Shown here one piece after another: positions 9,705 to 18,874 of a DNA stretch of 64,000 nt (position 1 is its first letter; the number at the start of each line of letters is the position of its first letter). The position numbers and the translations under genes were made by a program. This DNA comes from an uncultured Clostridia bacterium (lineage in GTDB: Bacteria; Bacillota; Clostridia; Oscillospirales; Acutalibacteraceae), in NCBI GenBank assembly GCA_944384925.1, contig CALWVF010000027.1, positions 1 to 64,000 of the forward strand, in the 5' to 3' direction. Below the pieces are notes generated by a model, which had not been told where the DNA came from, ran no database searches, and saw only the letters and a list, made by a program, of their open reading frames with translations.

Positions 9705-10292
9705 CTAGTTTTTCAAACAATATTTATTTAATTCTTCCTTTAAAAGTTTTAATGCATTTCCTCTATGGCTATATTTTATCTTTTCACTTTGTGTCATTTG
9801 TGCAAAGGTTTTTCCATTTTTAAAAATAAAAATGGGATCATAACCAAAACCATGTTCTCCTATAATACTATTACTTATAATACCTTCACACTTTCCTTTA
9901 ACCACAAATTTTATTTTACTAGATATAACACAAGAAACAGCACAAATAAATCTAGCCGTACGCTTTTCGGCAGGAACTCCATCTAATTCACTTAATAATT
10001 TTTGTACATTTTCGTTAGAGCCTTTACCTGAATATCGTGATGAATATATGCCTGGTTTTCCATTAAGTATGTCTACACATAAGCCTGAGTCATCTGCAAT
10101 TGTCGGCAACCCCGTAATTTCATAAATATATTTTGACTTTAATTCTGCATTTTCTTCAAAAGTTGTTCCTGTTTCATTAAAAGAACTTAAATCTATATCC
10201 AAATCGTAAGCAGCGATAAACTCAAATTCTGGCATAAAACTTTTTATTTCTTGAACCTTATTTTTGTTATGCGTTGCCAATACAAATTTCAA
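9705..10292 (-). CDS. rdgB: XTP/dITP diphosphatase (RdgB/HAM1 family)
   Basis: 195 residues. It removes ITP and XTP from nucleotide pools. Family motifs are ATHNKNKVQEI (6-16), the metal-binding ADDSGLCVD, the substrate loop PGIYSSRYSG, GEHGFGYDPIF and the C-terminal SHRGNALK. The gene is immediately after ftsY, whose stop codon precedes its ATG with no gap. Confidence 0.96.
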   Translation of the reverse strand: MKFVLATHNKNKVQEIKSFMPEFEFIAAYDLDIDLSSFNETGTTFEENAELKSKYIYEITGLPTIADDSGLCVDILNGKPGIYSSRYSGKGSNENVQKLLSELDGVPAEKRTARFICAVSCVISSKIKFVVKGKCEGIISNSIIGEHGFGYDPIFIFKNGKTFAQMTQSEKIKYSHRGNALKLLKEELNKYCLKN

Positions 10293-11210
10293 CTATTCTT
10301 CCCCCTTAAAAAATAATGCTTCTACAAATAATTTTGAATTAAATTCCTGTAAATCATCTATTTGTTCTCCAACTCCTATAAATTTAACTGGTATATCTAA
10401 ATCGTCTTTTATTGCTAAAATAATTCCACCTTTTGCAGTCCCATCTAATTTTGTAAGCACTAAACCAGAAATATCCAATGAGTTTTTAAATTCTCTTGCT
10501 TGGTTTACAGCATTTTGGCCAGTTGCAGCATCTAAAACTAGTAGCACTTCCTTACTTACATCTGGCAATTCTCTATCAATAATTTTATTAATTTTTGTTA
10601 ATTCCGCCATTAAATTTTTTTTATTATGGAGTCTTCCCGCAGTATCACATATTATAATATCAGATTTTCTTGCTTTTGCTGCAGATATACAATCAAAAAC
10701 AACAGCAGCTGGATCAGAACCTTCATTTTGTTTTATTAAATCACAGCCTACCCTGTTTGACCACACTTCTAATTGTTCTATTGCTGCCGCTCTAAATGTA
10801 TCTGCTGCACCTATTATGACCGATTTACCCTCTTTTTCAAATTTTGCCGCTAGCTTCCCTATTGTTGTAGTTTTCCCTACCCCATTTACACCTATAACTA
10901 ATATTATTGATGGCTTTGTTGATACATTCAATCTTTGCTCTTCTCCTAAAATTTCACAAACTATTTCTTCCAATAGTCCATATATTTTTGAAGGTTCTGT
11001 TACTTTATTTTTTTTAACTCTATTCTTCAACTCGTCACATATTTTTGTAGATGTTTTTATTCCTACATCCCCCATTATTAATATTTCTTCGATCTCTTCA
11101 AAAAGTTCATCATCAATTTTTGAAAAGTTTTTTAAAATATTATTTATTTTTCCAAAAATATTATTACGCGTTTTAGCCAAACTATTTTTAATTTTATCAA
11201 ATAATCCCAT
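10293..11210 (-). CDS. ftsY: Signal recognition particle receptor FtsY
   Basis: 305 residues, a minimal NG-domain FtsY without the long acidic A domain of enterobacteria. G1 is GVNGVGKTTTIGKLA, G2 DTFRAAAIEQL, G3 DTAGRLHNKKN, G4 TKLDGTAKGG. It receives SRP-ribosome complexes at the membrane. It follows smc by 22 nt, as in most Firmicutes. Confidence 0.97.
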   Translation of the reverse strand: MGLFDKIKNSLAKTRNNIFGKINNILKNFSKIDDELFEEIEEILIMGDVGIKTSTKICDELKNRVKKNKVTEPSKIYGLLEEIVCEILGEEQRLNVSTKPSIILVIGVNGVGKTTTIGKLAAKFEKEGKSVIIGAADTFRAAAIEQLEVWSNRVGCDLIKQNEGSDPAAVVFDCISAAKARKSDIIICDTAGRLHNKKNLMAELTKINKIIDRELPDVSKEVLLVLDAATGQNAVNQAREFKNSLDISGLVLTKLDGTAKGGIILAIKDDLDIPVKFIGVGEQIDDLQEFNSKLFVEALFFKGEE

Positions 11211-11232
11211 ATTTAATCACTCTTTCTAAAAA

Positions 11233-14200
11233 TTAAATACCCAATTTTTGTTCAACTTCGTAAACACGAAGCTCCAGAATTTTAGATACTCCTTCGTCTT
11301 GCATTGTTATTCCATAAAGCATATCTGCTTCTTCCATAGTTCCCCGTCTATGAGTAATTACAATAAATTGAGTCTTATCACTAATATTATGAAGGTAAGA
11401 TGCAAACCTGTCAACATTAACATCGTCTAGCGAAGCCTCTATTTCATCTAAAACACAAAAAGGAGGTGGACTAACTTTCATTATTGAAAAATATAATGCT
11501 ATAGCTATCAATGATTTTTCTCCACCAGACAATGATTCTAAATAACTAATAATTTTCCCAGGAGGTTGTACAATTATATCAATTCCAGAGTTCAATATAT
11601 CATCTGGTTCTACCAAAGATAAGCTGGCATTTCCTCCACCAAACAGTTGACTAAATATACTAGAAAAATTTTTACTTATTTCCTCAAATCTTTCTAAAAA
11701 TATTTTTTTCATTTGAGTAGTTAAATCATTAATCATTCCAGATAATTCTTTTTTTACATTTTCTATATCTTTAACTTGATTTATAAGAAAATTATACCTC
11801 TCTAACAGCTCCTTATACTCGTCAATAGCCGAAACATTTATTGTCCCTAAGCTGCGGATTTTCAATTTCAATTCATCCAATCTTCTTTTAGCTAATTGAA
11901 TATCATCAATCTTTCTTATAGACGCTCTTGCCTCTCTTCTTGTAAGCTCATATTCATCCCATAAATTTGCAATAATAATGTCATATTCCTTCTGTAAATT
12001 TATCTTTTGCTCTTCTAGTCTTGAAAGTTCTTTAACTATTACTTCTTTTTCTAAAGACTTCTCTTTTTCTTTTTTTCGCATATCAATAGAATCTTTTTCC
12101 ATTAAAATTCTCTCATTAGTAAGTTTCTCTATTTCTATTTTTAAATTATTATTTTCAATCTTAGCCTTTTCTATCTCTTCTTTTCTCACAGAAATTTGTT
12201 TATCAATACACTCATTTTCTTTTTTTAGATTATCCACTTGTGACAATAAATCTTTACTTTTTTCATCTTGAGTAATTTTTTGTTTTTCAAGTGATGTTAT
12301 CTCAGCATTTAAAGACTGCATATCTTTTTCATAAGATAAGATATCAAATTTTTTATTTTGTATTTCTGAAAAAATACTTTCATTATTTACAAGTAATTTT
12401 TCTCTATCTTTTGTCTTAACATCAATACGCCTTTCTATATCATTAATATTACTTAAAAACTTTTGATATGTAACTACAGACGATTCCTTTAATTTATTTA
12501 ATTCGCAAAGTTTCTGTTTTACTTTATTTACATCTTGTTCATAATTACAAATACTTTTTTTATGCAAATATATTTCAGATTCATAGCTTTTACATTTAGA
12601 TTCAATACTTAAATAATCCTCTTGAGCTTTATATAAGTCATTTCGCAGCGATATAAATTTATCTTTAATTATTAATATTTCATCATTTAAACTTTGAACC
12701 TCTTTTTTTGCTATCAAAGACTCCTTCTGAATACGCTCAACTTCTAATTTAATTTTGCTTATTTCCGACGCTCTGCTTATAAGCCCAGATCCTTTTAAAA
12801 CAGATCCTCCTGTTAGTGAGCCCCAGGTATTTACTACTTGTCCATCAAGAGTTACTATTCTAAATTTATTTCTATGATTTTTTGAAATCAATATTGCATT
12901 ATCTAAATTATCTACAATAATAACCTTTCCCAACAATGCTTTTAAAATATTACAATATTTATCATCACAGCTACACAAATTACTTGCTACTCCTATATAT
13001 CCATTGCAATCCTTAATTTCTAAGTCATTAATACTATTACCTTTTATTGTGCTAATTGGCAGAAATGTAGCACGACCTGCGTTTTTAGCCTTTAAGAAAT
13101 TTATTGCATTTTTTGCATCTTCCTCATTATTAACAACTATATTTTGTACAGAGGAACCTAATGCTATTTCTACCGCAATAGAATATTCTTCGGGAACTTT
13201 CAATAGCTTAGAAATAGGGCCATGAATACCCAAAAGTTTTTTATTATTAGATTCTTTTATTATTTCTTTTACACTTCTACTAAAACCATCCATACTTTTT
13301 TCTAATTCATCTAGAAGTTTTAATTGCCTAATTTTATCTTCTAACTCAAGTTCTAATTTATTAGACTTCTTCTTTAATTGTTCATATAATTTTTGACGTT
13401 CATTTAATTTTAATTCACATTTATTAACAGATTCTGATAAATCTTCTAATATTGACTTTGATTTTAATTTATTCTCTCTATATAAATTAAATTCACTTTC
13501 TAATTTATTAATGGTTTTTCCTACAGACAATTTTTCATCTTTAAGCTTAGTCAAGCGCTCTTCTAATTCACCGATAGAATACATTGCATTTAAATTAACA
13601 GATTTCGCTTCTGACGCTCTAGTTTTTATATTTGAAAGCTCTTTAGAAAGATCATCTATTTCTAAGGAAAGGTTATCTGCTTGACATTTTGATAAGTCAA
13701 ACTGTTTTACCAAATCCTCTAATAGTTGTTTACTATCACTAATAGTTTTACTACACTTAACAATTCTTTCTTTCCTTAAATCTAATAAATTTTGTACGTC
13801 CATTGAAGATTGTAAAAATTGTTCTATTTCACTTTTAATTCTATCAATATTTTTACAATTATGAAGAATATTATTTTCTAAAATAGAAATTTCATTCGAT
13901 TTTAAAGCAGAATCTTCATCTATATATGCTAAACTTTTTCTAAGCTCTTCTATCTTCACAGCATATAAGCTAGAGTTATTAAATAAATTATCTATTTTAT
14001 TCTGTATTTCCTCAAGGGTTCTATCTATTTCATTATACTCGTTCCTAGATATTAATATTTTTGATTCTTGTTGACTCATAGTAGCTTCATACTCATCCAG
14101 AGTATTAAGCCACAAACCAATTTCTAAATTTCTTTTTTCACTGTTATATTCTAAGTAAACTCTGGCCTTCTCAGATTGCTCTTTTAAAGGTTTTAGCCTT

Positions 14201-14799
14201 CCTTCTATTTCAGTTGTTATGTCTTTTATTCTAACTAAATTTTCATCTGCTTGCTTTAATTTTTTTTCCGATTCAGCTTTCCTATATCTATATCTAGATA
14301 TACCTGCTGCTTCCTCGAAAATTTCACGTCTATCTTCAGACTTTGATGAAACCACGCTATCGATCTTTCCCTGTCCAATTATAGAATACCCGTCTCTTCC
14401 AAGCCCTGTATCCATAAATAGTTCATGAATATCTTTAAGTCTTACCAAAGAACCATTGACTAAATATTCACTTTCTCCAGAACGATAATATCTTCTAACA
14501 ATGTTAACTTCATCAGTATCAAAAGGTAACTCTCTAGAAATATTTTGAAATACAAGCTTAACTTCTGCAAAACCTTTAGATTTTCTTATAGGCGTACCAT
14601 TAAAAATGACATCTTCCATTTTTGAACATCTTAAATTCTTTATAGATTGTTCTCCTAATACCCATCTTATTGCATCACTTATATTGCTTTTTCCACTGCC
14701 ATTTGGTCCTACAATAGCTGTTATTCCATCATTAAACGATAAGTTAATTTTATCTGGAAAAGTTTTAAAGCCATTTAATTCCAAAGATTTTAATAACAC
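11233..14799 (-). CDS. smc: Chromosome segregation ATPase SMC
   Basis: 1188 residues, the usual length. Walker A GPNGSGKSNISDAIRW is near the N terminus. A coiled-coil arm follows, then the hinge (about 505-650, with YIAVEIALG-type and RATFLPI sequences), the returning coiled coil, the signature LSGGEKSLIAIAL and Walker B FCVLDEIEASLDD. The GTG at 14799 is preferred: GGGTGA lies 4 nt upstream and the resulting MLLKSLELNGFKTF matches the standard SMC N terminus. The scpA and scpB partners are not in this window. Confidence 0.97.
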   Translation of the reverse strand: MLLKSLELNGFKTFPDKINLSFNDGITAIVGPNGSGKSNISDAIRWVLGEQSIKNLRCSKMEDVIFNGTPIRKSKGFAEVKLVFQNISRELPFDTDEVNIVRRYYRSGESEYLVNGSLVRLKDIHELFMDTGLGRDGYSIIGQGKIDSVVSSKSEDRREIFEEAAGISRYRYRKAESEKKLKQADENLVRIKDITTEIEGRLKPLKEQSEKARVYLEYNSEKRNLEIGLWLNTLDEYEATMSQQESKILISRNEYNEIDRTLEEIQNKIDNLFNNSSLYAVKIEELRKSLAYIDEDSALKSNEISILENNILHNCKNIDRIKSEIEQFLQSSMDVQNLLDLRKERIVKCSKTISDSKQLLEDLVKQFDLSKCQADNLSLEIDDLSKELSNIKTRASEAKSVNLNAMYSIGELEERLTKLKDEKLSVGKTINKLESEFNLYRENKLKSKSILEDLSESVNKCELKLNERQKLYEQLKKKSNKLELELEDKIRQLKLLDELEKSMDGFSRSVKEIIKESNNKKLLGIHGPISKLLKVPEEYSIAVEIALGSSVQNIVVNNEEDAKNAINFLKAKNAGRATFLPISTIKGNSINDLEIKDCNGYIGVASNLCSCDDKYCNILKALLGKVIIVDNLDNAILISKNHRNKFRIVTLDGQVVNTWGSLTGGSVLKGSGLISRASEISKIKLEVERIQKESLIAKKEVQSLNDEILIIKDKFISLRNDLYKAQEDYLSIESKCKSYESEIYLHKKSICNYEQDVNKVKQKLCELNKLKESSVVTYQKFLSNINDIERRIDVKTKDREKLLVNNESIFSEIQNKKFDILSYEKDMQSLNAEITSLEKQKITQDEKSKDLLSQVDNLKKENECIDKQISVRKEEIEKAKIENNNLKIEIEKLTNERILMEKDSIDMRKKEKEKSLEKEVIVKELSRLEEQKINLQKEYDIIIANLWDEYELTRREARASIRKIDDIQLAKRRLDELKLKIRSLGTINVSAIDEYKELLERYNFLINQVKDIENVKKELSGMINDLTTQMKKIFLERFEEISKNFSSIFSQLFGGGNASLSLVEPDDILNSGIDIIVQPPGKIISYLESLSGGEKSLIAIALYFSIMKVSPPPFCVLDEIEASLDDVNVDRFASYLHNISDKTQFIVITHRRGTMEEADMLYGITMQDEGVSKILELRVYEVEQKLGI

Positions 14800-14833
14800 A
14801 ATTTCACCCACAATTTATTATAAATATACAAAT

Positions 14834-15835
14834 CTAAAAACTTTCTATAATTAAATCTCTTTCTCCTAAATTATCATCTTTTTTAACTTTAACATTATAT
14901 CCCATTTTATTAAGCTTTTTAATATTACACTTATTATTACCTATTACTTTAGATAGATTTTTTCCATTCACAAATATTATAATATTGTGCTTTACCTCAT
15001 TAGAAGAAATATATTGAATAATTTTATTTAAAAAATTTTTGCTCTCACATATTTCCCTAAATGATGGATGCCATACACCTGCAATTGCATTCTCATCCAA
15101 GCTTTTCATATAATGAAGGCCTAACCTTATTACCCTAATGTGATTCTCTTCAAATAGTATTAATAATTTAGAACATATTTCAACTGTTTCATCAAATGTC
15201 ATTGGAAAGTACTTTCTTTCATTATATAACTTGTGTAATAATGTATTTTTCATAGTAACCGTTGGATATATCCTGACAGTATCTGGATTTAATTCTACTA
15301 TTTGTTTTCCAGTATCATAATCTATGTTGATATTACTTCCATATAGACCAGTCATCATTTGAAGTCCAAGTGAAAATCCTTTTTCTTTAATAAGCTTAGA
15401 TGAAAAAACAATGTCTTCTTTTTTATGCCCTCTTCTATTCAATTCTAAAACCCGATCATCCATACTTTGAGCCCCTAATTCAATTGATGTGACAGATTTA
15501 CTTTTTAATACATCCAAAATGTCGTTATCTATTGCATCAGGTCTAGTAGAAATTCTAATTCCTGCAAAGGAATATTCCTTTACATATTTATTTGCTAAAT
15601 CCAGTAAAGCATTCATATATTTTTTATCAATAGCTGTGAAGCTTCCACCAAAAAACGCTATCTCTGTATTTTTTACTCTACTTCCTAAATTTTTTATTGA
15701 TAATTCAATAGTATTTTTTACATCCTCTAATGTTGGTTGCAATGATTTTCCTGTAATACTATTTTGTTCACAAAAACTACATTTGTTTGGACATCCATTA
15801 TGAGGTATAAATATTGCTACATTAGAATGCTTCAA
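14834..15835 (-). CDS. Radical SAM protein, elongator protein 3-like family
   Basis: 333 residues. The [4Fe-4S] motif is C15-x3-C19-x2-C22 in PHNGCPNKCSFCEQ. FFGGSFTAID follows as the GGE-type SAM-binding element, and the TIM-barrel continues to about residue 250 (SIELGAQSMDD, GLQMMTGLYG). It belongs to the Elp3/HemN-like radical SAM proteins often found between rnc and smc in clostridia. The function is not established; tRNA or protein modification is possible. It overlaps rnc by 4 nt, so it is cotranslated with it. Confidence 0.85.
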   Translation of the reverse strand: MKHSNVAIFIPHNGCPNKCSFCEQNSITGKSLQPTLEDVKNTIELSIKNLGSRVKNTEIAFFGGSFTAIDKKYMNALLDLANKYVKEYSFAGIRISTRPDAIDNDILDVLKSKSVTSIELGAQSMDDRVLELNRRGHKKEDIVFSSKLIKEKGFSLGLQMMTGLYGSNINIDYDTGKQIVELNPDTVRIYPTVTMKNTLLHKLYNERKYFPMTFDETVEICSKLLILFEENHIRVIRLGLHYMKSLDENAIAGVWHPSFREICESKNFLNKIIQYISSNEVKHNIIIFVNGKNLSKVIGNNKCNIKKLNKMGYNVKVKKDDNLGERDLIIESF

Positions 15836-16506
15836 TATCCCATCAGCTCCAAAGCCTTTTGAGCTGCTCTTTGTTCAGCTTCCTTTTTACTTTTTCCTCC
15901 ACCCTTACCTATAACATTATTATTTAAATGAACTTCCACTACAAAATGTTTATTATGATCGGGTCCGCTTTCGTCTATTAATACATACTTTAAAATTTCT
16001 TCAGGATTTCTTTGTACAATTTCTTGAAGAGATGTCTTATAATCTTTAAATGCTATATTTTTTGGATGCTTTATTTCCGGAATAACAAATTTTAAAACAA
16101 ACTTCTTTGCTTCTTCCATACCACCATCCAGGTATATTGCAGCTAATATGGCTTCAAAAGCATCTGCTAAAATTGAAGGCCTTTCATTGCCTTTTGAATG
16201 ACGTTCTCCTCTACTTAGTAAAAGATGTTTCCCAACATTTAATTTTTTAGAAAAATTACATAGTGAACGCTCGCATACAAGTGATGCTCTTAACTTTGTT
16301 AATTCACCCTCTGGTAAATCTGGACAATTCGAAAATATATAATCAGAAACAATTATACTAAGGACAGAATCCCCTAAAAATTCCAATCTTTCATTACTCT
16401 CAACTTTACCTTTTTTTTCATTTGCATATGAAGAATGTGTAAGTGCAGTTTTTAAATATGCAATATTGTTAAACTTATAACCTATACTTTTTTCTAATTC
16501 TTCCAT
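15832..16506 (-). CDS. rnc: Ribonuclease III
   Basis: 224 residues. The catalytic signature NERLEFLGDSVLSIIVSD is present with its acidic residues, and the second acidic site is in ADAFEAILAAIYLDGG. A C-terminal double-stranded RNA-binding domain (about 155-224) ends in GKGGGKSKKEAEQRAAQKAL. It processes rRNA and structured mRNAs. Order plsX-rnc-rSAM-smc, with no acpP before rnc. Confidence 0.96.
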   Translation of the reverse strand: MEELEKSIGYKFNNIAYLKTALTHSSYANEKKGKVESNERLEFLGDSVLSIIVSDYIFSNCPDLPEGELTKLRASLVCERSLCNFSKKLNVGKHLLLSRGERHSKGNERPSILADAFEAILAAIYLDGGMEEAKKFVLKFVIPEIKHPKNIAFKDYKTSLQEIVQRNPEEILKYVLIDESGPDHNKHFVVEVHLNNNVIGKGGGKSKKEAEQRAAQKALELMGY

Positions 16507-16553
16507 TTTAATAAATTACTCCTCTATACTTTTATAGTTAAAAAATAAATTTA

Positions 16554-17552
16554 TTACTCAGATTCTATCTCTAAAATCGCTTTACTAATTTCTTCCGCAA
16601 CATTTTCTTGAACATATTTTGAAACAAGATATAAGGCATTCTTTATTGTTTTTGAATCTGAATTACCATGAGCCTTAAATACTGGTTTTTTAACTCCTAG
16701 AATAGGTGCTCCCCCATGCTCACTATAGTCAATTGATTTTTTCAGTAAACTCATTTCTGGCATTATCATAGCTCCAGCTATTTTTGTCTTTAAATTATGA
16801 TTAAAAACACCTTTTATTTTTTTCATTAAAGCCATAACAACTCCCTCAAACATTTTTAGAATAATATTTCCTGTAAATCCATCACATACAATTACATCTG
16901 CACCTTCCATAGGAATATCTCTAGCTTCTACATTTCCTATAAAATTTATAGGCGCTTCTTTTAACATTAAAAATGCATCCTTTTGTAATTCACATCCTTT
17001 ATGCTCTTCAATTCCAATATTTGCAAGACCTACCTTAGGATTGTCTATTTTCATAACCTTATTCATATATATAGAACCCATTATTCCAAATTGTTTAAGC
17101 ATTTCTGGCCGACAATACACATTTGCTCCACTATCTATAAGCATAAAAAAACCTTTATCTTTTGGAACAATTGGTGCAAATGCACATCTTTTTATTCCTT
17201 TTATTCTTTTTACTAAAAATGTTGCTCCAACAACAAGTGCTCCACTGTTACCTGCAGACAAAAACGCATCTCCAGCATTATTAGCTAATAGCTTTAAACC
17301 CTGTGCCATTGATGAATCTCTTTTAGATTTCATAATTTCAGTACCCGGTTCTTCCATGGTAATTACATCATCAGCATTATATATTTCTATATTTTGAAGA
17401 GGTATATTATTTTCATCTGATATTTTCTTTATTATTTTTTCTGAACCTACCAATATTATTTTAAACCCATATTCACGAATAGCATCTGCACAGCCTTTTA
17501 TTATTTCCAATGGGGCATTATCTCCTCCAAAAGCGTCAACTATTATTTTCAT
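16554..17552 (-). CDS. plsX: Phosphate acyltransferase PlsX
   Basis: 332 residues. It makes acyl-phosphate from acyl-ACP for phospholipid synthesis with PlsY. Family marks are the N-terminal VDAFGGDNAPLEIIKG, DAFLSAGNSGALVVGAT and VCDGFTGNIILKMFEG. It lies 2 nt downstream of the trmFO stop. fapR and acpP, its common neighbours, are absent here. Confidence 0.95.
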   Translation of the reverse strand: MKIIVDAFGGDNAPLEIIKGCADAIREYGFKIILVGSEKIIKKISDENNIPLQNIEIYNADDVITMEEPGTEIMKSKRDSSMAQGLKLLANNAGDAFLSAGNSGALVVGATFLVKRIKGIKRCAFAPIVPKDKGFFMLIDSGANVYCRPEMLKQFGIMGSIYMNKVMKIDNPKVGLANIGIEEHKGCELQKDAFLMLKEAPINFIGNVEARDIPMEGADVIVCDGFTGNIILKMFEGVVMALMKKIKGVFNHNLKTKIAGAMIMPEMSLLKKSIDYSEHGGAPILGVKKPVFKAHGNSDSKTIKNALYLVSKYVQENVAEEISKAILEIESE

Positions 17553-17554
17553 GT

Positions 17555-18862
17555 TTATATCTCCTTTATCAACTTATTTAGTAAATTTAATGACCTTTCA
17601 GAAAATTTTGCATAACGTTCCCTTTTTTCTTTTACATTTGGCACTATAGGTGGTAATATACCAAAATTTGCACCCATAGGCTGAAAATTCGATACTGTAG
17701 AATCACTTATGTAATAGCTTAGAGCTCCCATCATAGTCTCTCGCGGTAATATTAAATGATCAATTCCTTTTAAACTTCTTACAGCATTAATTCCCGCTAG
17801 TATCCCTGAAGAAGCCGATTCCATATAGCCTTCTACACCTGTAATCTGACCGGCGAAAAATATTTTATCATTACTTTTCATACTAAAACTTTGATTTAGA
17901 ATCTTTGGGGAATCTATAAATGTGTTCCTATGCATAACTCCATATCTCATAAAGTCAGCATCTTCTAATCCTGGTATCATTTTAAACACTCTGTTTTGTT
18001 CAAAAAATTTTAAATTGGTTTGAAAACCTACAAGATTATATAATGTACCATCTAAGTTTTCTTTACGTAGTTGAACAACAGCCCATGGTCTGTGACCTGT
18101 ACTTGGATCTCTCAAACCAACAGGTTTAAGCGGTCCAAATCTCAAAGTATCTTGTCCTCTATGTGCCATTACTTCTATAGGCATACATCCATTGTATACC
18201 TTAGGATTGCTAATATCGAAATCGTGAATCGGCGCACGCTCTGCTTCTAATAAATTGCAATAAAATGCATAGTATTCTTCTTTATTCATTGGACAATTGA
18301 TATAGTCATTTCCCTCACCACGATCATAACGTGATGCCAAAAATGCTCTATCCATGTTAATACTTTCTGAAGTTACTATAGGTGAAGCTGCATCAAAAAA
18401 ACTCAAAAAGCCATTACATATTTTAGATATTTCTTTTGCAAAAACATCAGATGTCAATGGTCCAGTTGCTATAATATTAATGTCATCTAGTGGTAAGGAA
18501 TATATTTCTTTTTCTACAACACTAATTAATGGATGAGATTTTATTCTTTCTGTCGCCATCGCCGCAAATAATTCTCTATCTACAGCTAATGCGCCTCCTG
18601 CTGGAACTTTACATTTATCAGCACACTCCATTAATAATGAACTAAATAATTTCATTTCTTCTTTTAATAGACCCGCAGCACTATCTATTCTATAGGCCTT
18701 TAAGGAATTCGAACATACTAGTTCTGCAAAATTTTTATTACTATGTGCAGGAGAGAGCTTATTTGGTTTCATATCAAATAGCGTAACTTCTATTCCATGA
18801 TTAGCTATTTGCCAAGCAGCTTCACATCCTGCAAGACCTGCACCTATAACATTAATTTTCAT
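17555..18862 (-). CDS. trmFO: tRNA (uracil-54-C5)-methyltransferase, folate-dependent
   Basis: 435 residues. TrmFO forms ribothymidine-54 in the T loop using methylenetetrahydrofolate and FAD. It opens with the FAD motif VIGAGLAGCEAAWQIA. Other marks are ELVCSNSLKAYR, FGPLKPVGLRDP, and GQITGVEGYMESASSGILAG near the C terminus. The order topA-trmFO is conserved in Firmicutes. Confidence 0.96.
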   Translation of the reverse strand: MKINVIGAGLAGCEAAWQIANHGIEVTLFDMKPNKLSPAHSNKNFAELVCSNSLKAYRIDSAAGLLKEEMKLFSSLLMECADKCKVPAGGALAVDRELFAAMATERIKSHPLISVVEKEIYSLPLDDINIIATGPLTSDVFAKEISKICNGFLSFFDAASPIVTSESINMDRAFLASRYDRGEGNDYINCPMNKEEYYAFYCNLLEAERAPIHDFDISNPKVYNGCMPIEVMAHRGQDTLRFGPLKPVGLRDPSTGHRPWAVVQLRKENLDGTLYNLVGFQTNLKFFEQNRVFKMIPGLEDADFMRYGVMHRNTFIDSPKILNQSFSMKSNDKIFFAGQITGVEGYMESASSGILAGINAVRSLKGIDHLILPRETMMGALSYYISDSTVSNFQPMGANFGILPPIVPNVKEKRERYAKFSERSLNLLNKLIKEI

Positions 18863-18874
18863 AATTAAATTATA

